A stretch of 41,309 bases of DNA from Acidobacteriota bacterium (GTDB lineage Bacteria; Acidobacteriota; Terriglobia; Bryobacterales; Bryobacteraceae). The stretch covers positions 1-41,309 of the forward strand of contig JACQDF010000070.1 of the NCBI GenBank assembly GCA_016201205.1, given 5' to 3'. Both the position numbers and the translations under genes were made by a program. The notes below the pieces were generated by a model. That model was not told the DNA's origin. It saw only the letters and a program-made list of their open reading frames with translations, and searched no databases. Shown one piece after another: positions 1-8,698 of the stretch (position 1 is the first letter of the stretch; each line of letters starts with the position of its first letter).

Positions 1-36
1 GAATGGGCTTTTTCGCGGCATAAACGGTGATGAAGC

Positions 37-56
37 TCTGATACCAGCGTATCAGA
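37..56. terminator. Perfect 8-bp hairpin at left edge
   Basis: TCTGATAC (37-44), loop CAGC, GTATCAGA (49-56) form a perfect stem. It may be the terminator of a gene lying to the left of the window, or part of a mobile-element end. There is only a TT after the stem, so a classical intrinsic terminator is not certain. Confidence 0.4.
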
Positions 57-57
57 T

Positions 58-92
58 TACGTCACCGATTCGAGCTATAGAATACGTCACCG
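58..92. repeat. Direct repeats TACGTCACCG, two copies
   Basis: The decamer TACGTCACCG occurs at 58-67 and again at 83-92, exactly 25 bp apart. No gene can be assigned to bases 1-115. Such paired short repeats occur in IS21-type terminal arrays and at regulator-binding sites; neither can be decided from this window. Confidence 0.5.
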
Positions 93-115
93 TATTTCCG
101 AATAGGACTACTTAG

Positions 116-898
116 CTAGACAGATCTGCAGCGCGCCGCGAGGAGGCCTGTGGCGGCAGTGATGTCGATGTCCGCGATGAGCAACCCTTGTTTACTGTAC
201 GGCTGGTAGCTGAGCAGCGTCCCGTCGGGCCGCACCACCGCCGAAGTGGTCGGCGACCCAGCGCTTGCAAAGTTTACAGTTGCGAAATAGCAGGTGTTCT
301 CGGCGGCGCGACACAAGGCTGCTTTCTCATGGAATGAGTTCGCAGGATCGGCGAAACTCGAGGCCAGGTAACCGCCGGGCACGGCTTCGTGGAAATGAGG
401 GTGGAACACGATGTGTGCGCCGTGCCGGACGGCCCAGCGGACCGTTTCCGGATAGCGCCAACCCTCATGGCAGATCGCGACACCAAATGTCAGCGGACCG
501 GTTTGGAACACCCGCCTCCCGGAACCAGGCGAATAGATACCGTCCTCGGAGGGGTCGAGTTGGACTTTGTCTTGGAAACCGGCGATCGTTCCGTCTCGAT
601 TGATGACCAGTGCGGTGGCTAACAGGGCGTCCTCGACGACGCGTTCGGTGCCGAGAACAACCGCGAGGGTTGCCTTCGCGGCGGCTGCTGCAATGGCGGA
701 CCAGGCGCGTTCGAGAAATGCAGGATCGGGGGGCGGCACCGGCTTCCCCATTCCCCGGTAGCCGGGAATGAAGCATTCCGGAAAGCAGATGAGGCCGGCT
801 CGCTCGATGGACGCTTGAGCGATGGCTTGTTCGGCCAACGTGACCGACTCCTCGGGAGTCGCCGGGAACCGGATGTTGGCGAGGGCGATTCGAAACAT
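116..898 (-). CDS. Carbon-nitrogen hydrolase (nitrilase superfamily)
   Basis: Predicted cytoplasmic amidase/carbamoylase-type hydrolase of about 260 residues, the usual length of a single-domain CN hydrolase. The Glu-Lys-Cys catalytic triad is visible: Glu in FPECF (about residue 41), Lys in DKVQL (about 111), and Cys in AICHEGW (about 143). The reading frame also allows a GTG two codons upstream at 904. The ATG at 898 was preferred because family members normally begin just before the first beta strand (FRIALANI). It is transcribed divergently from the sulfatase across a 97-bp gap and has no operon partner here. The substrate cannot be told from sequence; amides, carbamoyl amino acids or omega-amides are all possible. 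Confidence 0.9.
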   Translation of the reverse strand: MFRIALANIRFPATPEESVTLAEQAIAQASIERAGLICFPECFIPGYRGMGKPVPPPDPAFLERAWSAIAAAAAKATLAVVLGTERVVEDALLATALVINRDGTIAGFQDKVQLDPSEDGIYSPGSGRRVFQTGPLTFGVAICHEGWRYPETVRWAVRHGAHIVFHPHFHEAVPGGYLASSFADPANSFHEKAALCRAAENTCYFATVNFASAGSPTTSAVVRPDGTLLSYQPYSKQGLLIADIDITAATGLLAARCRSV

Positions 899-968
899 GT
901 TCACTTGGTAATCCCAGTTTTAGCCTCATTCTGGAACAGAACTCGCCGGCGTGTCTTCGATGGTTCGG

Positions 969-974
969 TATAAT
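969..974 (+). promoter_or_regulatory. -10 box TATAAT upstream of sulfatase
   Basis: A perfect TATAAT lies 21 nt before the ATG at 996, leaving a leader of about 15 nt. No convincing -35 hexamer is visible 16-18 bp upstream. Confidence 0.5.
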
Positions 975-995
975 CACGAACAAAGAAGCAAAAGC

Positions 996-2426
996 ATGCG
1001 ACTCACCCGGCGTGGCTTCCTCGCTGCCTCGACAGCGCCCCCGCTGTTCGCCGCCGAAGAACGGCCCAATCTTGTCTATGTTCTTGCGGACGATCTCGGG
1101 CAGGGCGACCTGGGCTGCTACAACTCCGAATCGAAGATTCCCACATCGCACATGGACCAGATCGCGCGCCAAGGCGTCCGTTTCAGCGATGCGCACTCGC
1201 CGTCTTCGGTCTGCACACCGACGCGCTACGGCATCCTCACCGGCCGCTACTCGTGGCGGACGTTCCTGAAACAAGGCGTGCTGAACGGCGAATCGCCCTA
1301 CATGATCGAGCCCGGCCGGCTCACGGTCGCCTCGATGCTGAAGCAGCAGGGCTATCGCACGGCAGGCATCGGCAAATGGCACCTGGGGCTCGGCAAGGAC
1401 GCCGCCACGGACTACGGCAAGCCGCTGCGGCCAGGCCCGCTCGACGCCGGCTTCGATAGTTACTTCGGGATTCCTGCTTCGCTCGACATGCCGCCTTATG
1501 TGTACGTGGAGAACGACCGCGTGCTGGAATTGCCCACCAGCCAGGTCGCGGGGATGCGGGAGCAGCGCGGTATTTTCTGGCGCGGCGGCGCCATCGCACC
1601 GGCGTTCCGTCACATCGACGTGCTGCCCCGCCTTACGGAGCGCGCTGTCAAATTCCTGAACGGCCAGCGCTCGTCTCGACGACCCTTCTTCCTCTACCTC
1701 GCGCTCACCGGCCCGCACACGCCGTGGCTGCCCACGCATGAGTTCCAAGGCAAGTCCAAGGCGGGCCCCTACGGCGATTTTGTGGTGCAAGTGGACGAGG
1801 CCGTCGGACAGGTCGCCGCCGCCCTCGATCGCAATGGCCTGGCGCGCAATACGCTCCTCATCGTGACTTCTGACAACGGCGCGCACTGGACGCCGGAAGA
1901 GATCGCCATGCACAACCATCGAGCCAACAACCGCCTGCGCGGCCAAAAGGCCGATATCTACGATGGCGGGCACCGGATTCCGTTCCTGGCGCGCTGGCCG
2001 GGCAAGACCACGCCAGGCAGAGTCAGCAACCAGCTTGTCTCGCTCAGCGACCTGATGGCCACCGCCGCCGAACTCACCGGCGTGGCGCTGCCGCCCGGCG
2101 CGGGCGAAGACAGCTATAGCATCGTTCCAGCGCTCGACGGCTCAAAGCCGAAGACGCCCGTTCGGGAGGCCATCGTGCATCACTCCTCGATGGGCCTGTT
2201 CTCGATCCGGCAAGGAGAGTGGAAGCTGGCGCTCGGCCGGGGCTCGTGGGGATTCAGTGAACCGAGGAGAATCGAGCCCAAGGCGGGTGAGGCGGAAGGC
2301 GAACTCTACAACCTCGCCGCCGATCCCGGCGAAATCGAGAACCTGTATCTGAAACACCCGGAGATCGTGCGCAAGCTCATGGCGCTTCTGGATCAGTACA
2401 AAAGCGCAGGCCGCAGCCGGCCCTGA
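996..2426 (+). CDS. Sulfatase (arylsulfatase family), Tat-exported
   Basis: Type I sulfatase of 476 residues that would hydrolyse sulfate esters after export. The N-terminus TRRGFLAAS is a twin-arginine signal. Metal-binding Asp-Asp follows (ADDLGQGD, about residues 32-33). The active-site signature CTPTR at about 73-77 has the Cys that is converted to formylglycine. A second metal-site block, VTSDNGAHW, is present, as is the C-terminal LYNLAADPGEIENL typical of arylsulfatases. A GTG at 951 would add 15 residues ahead of the Tat signal. The ATG at 996 was chosen because it puts RR at residues 5-6 and lies downstream of a TATAAT. No formylglycine-generating enzyme gene is in the window. The natural substrate is unknown, perhaps sulfated polysaccharide. 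Confidence 0.95.
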   Translation: MRLTRRGFLAASTAPPLFAAEERPNLVYVLADDLGQGDLGCYNSESKIPTSHMDQIARQGVRFSDAHSPSSVCTPTRYGILTGRYSWRTFLKQGVLNGESPYMIEPGRLTVASMLKQQGYRTAGIGKWHLGLGKDAATDYGKPLRPGPLDAGFDSYFGIPASLDMPPYVYVENDRVLELPTSQVAGMREQRGIFWRGGAIAPAFRHIDVLPRLTERAVKFLNGQRSSRRPFFLYLALTGPHTPWLPTHEFQGKSKAGPYGDFVVQVDEAVGQVAAALDRNGLARNTLLIVTSDNGAHWTPEEIAMHNHRANNRLRGQKADIYDGGHRIPFLARWPGKTTPGRVSNQLVSLSDLMATAAELTGVALPPGAGEDSYSIVPALDGSKPKTPVREAIVHHSSMGLFSIRQGEWKLALGRGSWGFSEPRRIEPKAGEAEGELYNLAADPGEIENLYLKHPEIVRKLMALLDQYKSAGRSRP

Positions 2427-2431
2427 CGCGA

Positions 2432-3706
2432 CTACCGCAACTTGCCCAAATGGAAGTCGAGCATCGAGCGGCGCACCTGGTAGTCATAGCGGGCATTGGC
2501 GTCGGCGATCTCGCCCGCGGTTCGTGAGAGCTCAGCCTGGTTCAATTCGACAATCGTTCCCAAGCCCGCGCTATAGCGCGTCTGGGCCAGCCTGAGCGTG
2601 CGAGCCGCGTTCTCCAGCAGCTTGGGCGTCAGCTTGAGGTTGCGCTCGGCGTTTTGCGCCTCGTGCAGGGCCACTCGCACATCGCGGGCGATGCGAATCT
2701 CGAGGTCGCGCAGCTCCTGTTCGGCGGCGGCCATCTTGAAATACGCCTCTTCCCGGCGGCTATCGTTCACATGACCGTTCCAGACCGGGATGTTGAGGTT
2801 TACGCCCAATCCTCCAAAGCGCGTTCGCAAGCGGGGATCCCCCGCCGGAATGAAGCCGAATGCACCCATCGCCGTGACCGTCGGACGATTCAACCGTCCC
2901 TCGCTTTGCTCCGCCCGCCGGGCCGCTTCCACTTGCCTGCGGCTTGCCTCCAGCTCAGGCCGGCTCTGGAAGGCCTCCTGAATCAGCGCATTCGCGTCCC
3001 CCGGAAGCGCTTCCGGCATCGGCTCATCGCCAAGCGCAAACGAACGCTGGTCTTCGTAACCGAGAACGGCAGCCAGCTCCGCCATCGCGGTCTGGACTTC
3101 GTTTTCCGCCCGCGCCACGAGGATTTCGGCCTCCGAGACGCTGACTTCCGCGAATTGCACGTCCAAGGTCGAGCGCAGATTGCTCTGAGCGAGCGCGGTG
3201 ATCTGACGCAGAAGCAGTTTCCGGGAATCGAGCGTCGAGCCGGTGACGGTCAAAGTCTTCTGCGCGCGCAGTACCCCGAAGTAGCTCTGCCGCACGCGCA
3301 ACAGGATCTGCGCGCGTTGTGTCGAGATATCCTGCTGCCGGGCAGCGGCCTGCGCGTCAGACCCAGCCGCCTGAAGGGATGTACGACCGAAGTCATACAA
3401 CATCTGGGTGACGGCGATTCCAAGGCCGAGCCGCGTGAACAGGTCCGGGGCATTCAATCCGCCCGCTCCGAGGCGGCTTCCATGGTCCGCGATCGAGCCG
3501 GTCATGCTGCCCGACAGGTTGGGCTGCAATGTCCCCTTGATCTGTCTGGTCACCGCGCCGGCGGCCCGCGCCTGCCATTCAGCCATCTTGATCCTGGGGT
3601 GATTCTGAACAGCCAGCTCCTCAGCCTCTTTCAGGGTTAGTTTTTGAGGCGTCTGCGCCCCCAAGCCGAGCGCACCGAGCGCCGCCAGCACAAGAGGCAT
3701 CCTCAT
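2432..3706 (-). CDS. TolC-family outer membrane efflux protein
   Basis: Outer-membrane channel of 424 residues, completing an RND tripartite pump. A signal peptide ends near AQ (residue about 20). The mature part starts LTLKEAEELAVQNHP, the classic first helix of the OEP family. The internal duplication of long amphipathic helices is visible (QAAARQQDISTQRAQILLRV in the first half, LRDLEIRIARDVRVALHEAQNAERN in the second). The start codon overlaps the stop of the upstream permease gene by ATGA (3703-3706), so translation is coupled. It converges on the sulfatase with only 5 bp between stop codons. Confidence 0.93.
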   Translation of the reverse strand: MRMPLVLAALGALGLGAQTPQKLTLKEAEELAVQNHPRIKMAEWQARAAGAVTRQIKGTLQPNLSGSMTGSIADHGSRLGAGGLNAPDLFTRLGLGIAVTQMLYDFGRTSLQAAGSDAQAAARQQDISTQRAQILLRVRQSYFGVLRAQKTLTVTGSTLDSRKLLLRQITALAQSNLRSTLDVQFAEVSVSEAEILVARAENEVQTAMAELAAVLGYEDQRSFALGDEPMPEALPGDANALIQEAFQSRPELEASRRQVEAARRAEQSEGRLNRPTVTAMGAFGFIPAGDPRLRTRFGGLGVNLNIPVWNGHVNDSRREEAYFKMAAAEQELRDLEIRIARDVRVALHEAQNAERNLKLTPKLLENAARTLRLAQTRYSAGLGTIVELNQAELSRTAGEIADANARYDYQVRRSMLDFHLGKLR

Positions 3707-6700
3707 TGCCCGCCCCCTGTCACCGGACGCACCCTGCGCCGGTAGACGATCAGGAACGCCGCAGGCACCAGGTAGATGGTGAATAACAGCGACATGCCGA
3801 GCCCTCCGATGATGCTCCGCGCCAAAGGCGCGTATGCCTCACTGCCTGTGCCCATCTTGAGCGCCATGGGCGCCAGGCCGATGATGGTTGCGAGCGAAGT
3901 CATCAGGATCGGCCGCAGCCGCACCCTGCCGGCTGTGGCCACGGCGTCCACCAGGTTCATGCCTTCCAGCCACTGGCGTCTGGAAAAGTCGACCAGCAGA
4001 ATGCTGTTGGAGACCACGACGCCCACCATCATCAGAACGCCCATCAGCGATTGCACGTTGAGCGTCGTCCCGGTGGCGTAGAGCGTCACCAGAACGCCGC
4101 TGAGCCCCATCGGGATCGCGAGCAGGATGAGGACAGGATCGAGAAACGATTTGAACTGCGCGACAAGAATCAGATAGAGCAGCGTCACCGCCAGAACGAG
4201 CCCGAAGGCGAAATTGCGAAAGCTCTCGCGCATGCCGTTGACTGAGCCGCGCAGATCCACCCGCACGCCCTCCGGCAGCCTGGTTTCGGCCACCGCCTTC
4301 TCAACGGCAGCCGCCACCCGCCCGAGGTCTTCTGTTTCCAGGCTGACAAAGAGATCGGCCACCTTGCGAAGGCCGTAGTGAGCCACCTCGGTGGGGGCGC
4401 GTGTGCGGCGGACTGCGCCGACGGACTCGAGATTCGTCACCTGCTGTGACCCCGTCCGCAACGGCATTTCGTTCAAATCGGAGACGCTCTTCACGGATTT
4501 CTCCCGATACTGCACGGTGAGAAAGTAGTCGTTGCTCGATTTGGGATCGGTCCAGAACGTCGGAGCGATCATCTGGTTCGAGGCGACAGAGGTGATCAGA
4601 TTGCTGATGATCTCGCGCTGAGTCAATCCAAGCACGCTGGCGCGCAGCCGGTCGACATCCACTTGCAGGGCCGGAGTATCGATATCCTGCGGGATGTACA
4701 CATCGTTCACGCCGGGGATCCGCCGGACTCGCAGAGCGAGATCCTTCGCGGTGCGGAAGATGGACTCCAGATCCGGCCCGCTGACCTGCAGGTCCACCGG
4801 AGCGGGCATGCCGAAATTCAGCACGGCGTCGACGAACCCGCCCGATTGGAAATAGACGCTCAGCTCCGGCATCTCGGCGCGGAGGCGGTCCCGCACACGG
4901 CGCATGTATTCCTGGCTCGAGACTTTGTGGCCGTCCTTCAGGCTGACTTGCAGAAAGGCGGTGTGGGGCGAGGAGTTCGCCGTGTAGATGGCCGAGAAAT
5001 CAGGCACCACGCCGATATTGGCCACCATCATCTCGAGATCTTCCGCCGCCGCCACTTGTTTGACGATCTGCTCGACGCGTTCCACCTTCTGCGTTGTCAG
5101 ATCGAGATTGGTGCCGCTCGGCGCCTTGATGTTGATCACAAACTGGCCCGCGTCGGTGCGCGGGAAGAAGGAAACGCCGAGGCGCGGGTACAGCAGCAGG
5201 CTCAAAGCAAACATCAGCGCGACAGAAGCGATGAAGATGGCCGGCCGGCGCAGGATTCCCCGCAGGACCCGGTCGTACAGAGTCATCAGACGCACGAAAG
5301 CGTAGTTGAACGCGAAAAACCATCCTCCCGGCAGCTCGCTGTGGCTGGCCTGTGCGTGAGACACATGGTGCAGGTTCTTCACCTTGGCGCAAAACAGCGG
5401 CACGATGGTCATCGAGACGACGTAGGAGGCCAGCAGCGAAAGCACCACCATGAACGCCAGTGCGCTGAACAAATCCTTGCTGACGCCGTAAAGAAACGTC
5501 ACCGGAAGGAACACGACCGCCGTTGTCAGCGTGGAGGCAAGCACGGGCAGCGCCACCTCGCGTGTTCCGTGCTCTGCCGCCGCCAGCGGGCGTTCGCCGT
5601 GGTCCATGTGGCGGAAAATGTTCTCCAGCACGACGATCGAATTGTCAATCAGACGCGAGAAAGCCAGCGCCAGCCCGCCAAGAGTCATGGCGTTGATCGA
5701 ACCCTTGCCGAATTGCAGCGCGAGAATCGCCGCCAGCACCGACAGTGGAATGGAGAAGAACACCGCCACCGTCGCCCGCAAACTTCCCAAGAAGACCAGC
5801 ACCATGATGGAAGTGAGCAGCACCCCCAGGACGCCTTCGTTGATGAGGGTGCGGATGGAATTCTTGATGAACTGCGACTGGTCAAAGACGACGCGGGCGA
5901 CAAGAGTGGCCGGAACGTCCAGCAACTGCGACACCTCTTTCTTGACGGCGTCCACGACGGCAATTGTGTTGATGTCGCCTCCCTGGCGCAGCACCGGCTG
6001 GTAGACCGAGGATTGCCCGTCGACGCGCACGACGTTGTACTGGATCTGGGCGGCGTCGCGCACCACGGCCACATCGCCGACACGGACCGGCGCCTGGCCG
6101 AAGGTGCGGATCGGCAACTGGAGAATGCCCTCCAGATCGGTGAACTGGCTGTTGGTGTAGATCGGATAGTCCATCGGCCCAATGCGGATCGAGCCCGCGG
6201 GCATGACGACATTGGCGTCGTTGATGCCACGCACGATATCCATGGGACTGAGCCGGTAGCCTTCCAGCTTCTCGGGATCGATATAGACCATGATTTGCCG
6301 GTAGCGGCCGCCAAACGGCGGCGGGACGGCGGCTCCCTGGACTCTGGCGACCTGCGTTCGGACCTTGTAATGGCCCACGTCGCGGAGTTGGGCTTCCGTC
6401 ATCCCTTCGCCGCGCAGCGCGATCAGGCAAACGGGCAGACTGGATGCATCAAAGCGCAAGACGATGGGCGGCAGCGTTCCCGGGGGCATGCGGCGTTGCT
6501 CGGCAGCCGCCAGGTTGGCAATGGTGGACACTGCCGAATCGGGATTGGCGCCGGGCTGAAAGAAGATCTTGATCACGCTCACTCCGGTCAGCGAGCGCGA
6601 TTCGATATGCTCGATCCCCGGCGCCAGCGTGTAGAAGCGCTCCTGCCGTTCGGTGATGTTCTTTTCCACCTGTTCCGGAGGCATGCCGGGGAAAAAGGTG

Positions 6701-6837
6701 GCGACGACGACCACGGTCAGGTCCATCGTGGGGAACATATCCACCGGCATCCGAACGAGCACGGTTCCGCCGAGCAGGGTCAGCATCAGCGCGCAAACAA
6801 TGACGAAATACGGGTTCTTGATGGAAAAACTGGCCAT
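3703..6837 (-). CDS. RND efflux transporter permease
   Basis: Inner-membrane proton-driven exporter of 1044 residues, the full AcrB-like length. It has TM1 followed by a large porter loop, the TM2-6 block, a second TM7/porter half (RRPAIFIASVALMF) and the TM8-12 block. TM4 carries one acidic proton-relay residue, LIDNS (D398, N399), where AcrB has two Asp. TM10 has VVVSNSILLVDF, so the Lys seen in AcrB is replaced by Ser943. This places it in a divergent RND branch with unclear substrate. It lies between the adaptor gene (13 bp gap) and the TolC gene (4 bp overlap). Whether it exports drugs, solvents or metals cannot be told. Confidence 0.94.
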   Translation of the reverse strand: MASFSIKNPYFVIVCALMLTLLGGTVLVRMPVDMFPTMDLTVVVVATFFPGMPPEQVEKNITERQERFYTLAPGIEHIESRSLTGVSVIKIFFQPGANPDSAVSTIANLAAAEQRRMPPGTLPPIVLRFDASSLPVCLIALRGEGMTEAQLRDVGHYKVRTQVARVQGAAVPPPFGGRYRQIMVYIDPEKLEGYRLSPMDIVRGINDANVVMPAGSIRIGPMDYPIYTNSQFTDLEGILQLPIRTFGQAPVRVGDVAVVRDAAQIQYNVVRVDGQSSVYQPVLRQGGDINTIAVVDAVKKEVSQLLDVPATLVARVVFDQSQFIKNSIRTLINEGVLGVLLTSIMVLVFLGSLRATVAVFFSIPLSVLAAILALQFGKGSINAMTLGGLALAFSRLIDNSIVVLENIFRHMDHGERPLAAAEHGTREVALPVLASTLTTAVVFLPVTFLYGVSKDLFSALAFMVVLSLLASYVVSMTIVPLFCAKVKNLHHVSHAQASHSELPGGWFFAFNYAFVRLMTLYDRVLRGILRRPAIFIASVALMFALSLLLYPRLGVSFFPRTDAGQFVINIKAPSGTNLDLTTQKVERVEQIVKQVAAAEDLEMMVANIGVVPDFSAIYTANSSPHTAFLQVSLKDGHKVSSQEYMRRVRDRLRAEMPELSVYFQSGGFVDAVLNFGMPAPVDLQVSGPDLESIFRTAKDLALRVRRIPGVNDVYIPQDIDTPALQVDVDRLRASVLGLTQREIISNLITSVASNQMIAPTFWTDPKSSNDYFLTVQYREKSVKSVSDLNEMPLRTGSQQVTNLESVGAVRRTRAPTEVAHYGLRKVADLFVSLETEDLGRVAAAVEKAVAETRLPEGVRVDLRGSVNGMRESFRNFAFGLVLAVTLLYLILVAQFKSFLDPVLILLAIPMGLSGVLVTLYATGTTLNVQSLMGVLMMVGVVVSNSILLVDFSRRQWLEGMNLVDAVATAGRVRLRPILMTSLATIIGLAPMALKMGTGSEAYAPLARSIIGGLGMSLLFTIYLVPAAFLIVYRRRVRPVTGGGQ

Positions 6838-6850
6838 GGGGGGATCCCTT

Positions 6851-8047
6851 TTACTGGAGCTTGGGCTGAACGCTCTGACCCGGCGCCAACATCGACTTGC
6901 CGCCGATGATGACGCGGTCCTCGGCAGTCAGTCCCGAGAGCACCTCGATGCGCGAGCTGCCGTCGAAGCCGGTCTGGATCTGGCGCTCTTCGACAACATT
7001 CGAGCCGTTCACCACATAGACGTAGCGGTTGCCGCCGCTGTCGGAAATCGCCTGGATCGGAATCGTGAGCGCGTTGCTGCGGTTCTCGACGGTGACCTCC
7101 GCTTCGGCCACCATTCCCGCTGTCAGCTCCTGACGAGTGTTGGGAACATCGACCTCCGCCTCCATGGTGCGGGAGGCGGGTTGGACGCTGCGGGAGAACC
7201 TGGCGAACGTCGAGCGGAACCCGCGGTTTAAGGCCGGAACGCGAATCGCGACCGGCTGGCCCACGTGGACGCGGGGGACAGCGGCTTCCGGAACGATCAG
7301 CACCAGCCGGAGCTGGCTGTCATCGGCCAGTCGGACGACGGGAAGCACCTGCTGGGAAGCCGTGCCGGCCTGAATCATAGCGCCGATGTCGGCATACCGC
7401 CTGGTGACGACGCCGGCAAAGGGGGTACGGATTTGGGCGTAGTCCTTGAGGGCGCGCAGGCGCTGTTCGGAGGCCTTGGCCACTTCGACGTTCTGCCCGG
7501 CCGCCAGCAAGGCGGCTCTGGCCGCGGCGACTTGCGCCGCGGCCGCCCGCGAACGCGCCTCAGCCTCGTCCAGCTCCTGCTGCGCGACTAACCCCGCTTC
7601 CGTCTTGTTCACCTGAAGCAGCCGCTCGAAAGCAGAGCGGGAAACTGCCACCGCAGCCTCGGCGCGATCCTGTTCCGCCCTCGTGCGGAGATGTTCCGCC
7701 TGCGCCTGATTCCTCGAGGCCACCGCCCGCTCGAGCTCGGCAGCGAGCTCCGGGACCTCGAGCTCGGCGATGATCTGCCCGGTTGTTACCCGATGGCCCA
7801 CGTCCACGGTGATCTGCTTCAAATACCCAGCCACTTTGGCGTAAAGGTCCACTTGCTGGTAGGGCCTGAACTCGCCCGTCAGCGTGATCTGGCGGCTCAG
7901 GTTTTCCAGGGCGGCCCGGGCCACCGCGACAACGGGAACGGCGGGTTGGCTGGTTTCCGTGCTTTCACGTTTCGCCTCGATGTACGTGCAAGCCAGTGGG
8001 ATGGCGGCAAGCACTGTCGCTGAGAGCAGTTGCGGAGAAATTTTCAT
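6851..8047 (-). CDS. RND efflux periplasmic adaptor (membrane fusion protein)
   Basis: HlyD/AcrA-type adaptor of 398 residues linking the permease to TolC. The N-terminal hydrophobic stretch is followed by a Cys (IPLAC, residue about 20) that could be a lipobox, although Pro at -3 is unusual. The lipoyl half-motif VDLYAKVAGYLKQITVDVGHRVTTGQIIAELEVPEL appears at about residues 65-100 (only partly quoted in findings elsewhere). Next comes a long Ala/Gln/Glu-rich coiled-coil hairpin at about 105-190, then the second lipoyl half (IRTPFAGVVTRR) and the beta-barrel region. First gene of the efflux operon, with a candidate operator just upstream. Confidence 0.94.
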   Translation of the reverse strand: MKISPQLLSATVLAAIPLACTYIEAKRESTETSQPAVPVVAVARAALENLSRQITLTGEFRPYQQVDLYAKVAGYLKQITVDVGHRVTTGQIIAELEVPELAAELERAVASRNQAQAEHLRTRAEQDRAEAAVAVSRSAFERLLQVNKTEAGLVAQQELDEAEARSRAAAAQVAAARAALLAAGQNVEVAKASEQRLRALKDYAQIRTPFAGVVTRRYADIGAMIQAGTASQQVLPVVRLADDSQLRLVLIVPEAAVPRVHVGQPVAIRVPALNRGFRSTFARFSRSVQPASRTMEAEVDVPNTRQELTAGMVAEAEVTVENRSNALTIPIQAISDSGGNRYVYVVNGSNVVEERQIQTGFDGSSRIEVLSGLTAEDRVIIGGKSMLAPGQSVQPKLQ

Positions 8048-8068
8048 CCTTCAGCCTTAATGAACAGT

Positions 8069-8091
8069 GTTACAAATTGGTTACAACAATT
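8069..8091. promoter_or_regulatory. Candidate operator for the RND efflux operon
   Basis: GTTACAA is repeated at 8069-8075 and 8080-8086, one helical turn apart. The second copy is also the spacer of a perfect dyad, AATTG (75-79 of this block, i.e. 8075-8079) and CAATT (8087-8091). It lies 22-44 bp before the adaptor start on the minus strand, where an efflux repressor of the TetR type commonly binds. No regulator gene is adjacent. Confidence 0.4.
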
Positions 8092-8111
8092 CGAGTGCTG
8101 ATGCAACTTGA

Positions 8112-8588
8112 TTAGCGTTTCTGGCGGCGCACCATCGCCTCGCGGGCTTCGGCTTCCTGCTCACGCTTGTGCTCGGCGGCCCGCTTGTCGTGCTGTTTCT
8201 TGCCGTGCGCCAGAGCGATCTCGCACTTGACGAGCCCGCTCTTGAGGTAAATCTTGGTCGGGATCAACGTCAGCCCTTTGTTCTGCGTCTTCCCTAGCAG
8301 CTTGTCGATCTCCCGCCGGTGCAGCAACAGCTTGCGCCGCCGAGTTGGCATGTGGTTGTAACGGTTGCCGTGGCTGTACTCGCTGATGTGGGCGTTGCAC
8401 AGCCAGGCTTCCTGGCCGGCGATCTCGGCGTAGCTGTCCTGCAACTGGACTTTTCCTGAGCGGGCCGCCTTCACCTCGGTGCCGGTGAGCGCCACGCCTG
8501 CTTCGAAACGCTCGAGGAGGAAATAATTGTGCCCCGCCCGCCGGTTGTCGCTAAGGATCTTGATCGGTGGTGACGGCGGATTTGACAT
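8112..8588 (-). CDS. SsrA-binding protein SmpB
   Basis: Small RNA-binding protein of 158 residues that loads tmRNA onto stalled ribosomes (trans-translation). Family signatures run in order: [36 protein letters not shown], the [13 protein letters not shown] segment, [41 protein letters not shown], and the basic tail [12 protein letters not shown] that reaches into the decoding centre. The ATG at 8588 is preceded by a GGAAGAG ribosome binding site. The ssrA RNA gene is not seen in the flanking sequence. Confidence 0.97.
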   Translation of the reverse strand: MSNPPSPPIKILSDNRRAGHNYFLLERFEAGVALTGTEVKAARSGKVQLQDSYAEIAGQEAWLCNAHISEYSHGNRYNHMPTRRRKLLLHRREIDKLLGKTQNKGLTLIPTKIYLKSGLVKCEIALAHGKKQHDKRAAEHKREQEAEAREAMVRRQKR

Positions 8589-8600
8589 TTCTCTTCCACG

Positions 8601-8632
8601 CTCGAACGCTTTCCATCGTCAAGACGTTCGAG
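8601..8632. repeat. 8-bp inverted repeat in smpB/secretin gap
   Basis: CTCGAACG (8601-8608) and CGTTCGAG (8625-8632) are perfect inverted copies with a 16-bp spacer, located between the divergent smpB and secretin genes. The symmetry suggests a protein-binding dyad; function unknown. Confidence 0.35.
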
Positions 8633-8667
8633 AGGGCAGTTCCTCCTGAAGGGCGCCAATCCCTCCA

Positions 8668-8673
8668 TATCAT
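8668..8673 (+). promoter_or_regulatory. -10 box TATCAT upstream of secretin gene
   Basis: TATCAT lies 25 nt before the ATG at 8699. It resembles the boxes ahead of several other plus-strand genes in this window. No clear -35 is visible. Confidence 0.4.
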
Positions 8674-8698
8674 AGCATGGGCTTGGAAAATCAATAAC

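Noticed and set aside
465..1973. Long minus-strand open frame across the nitrilase and sulfatase genes
   Set aside because: It is antisense to the strongly supported sulfatase and nitrilase genes, rich in Arg/His, and resembles no protein family.
4663..6909. 748-codon plus-strand open frame
   Set aside because: It lies antisense to the RND permease, is rich in His/Arg/Gln and has no recognisable domain; it is a GC-bias shadow.
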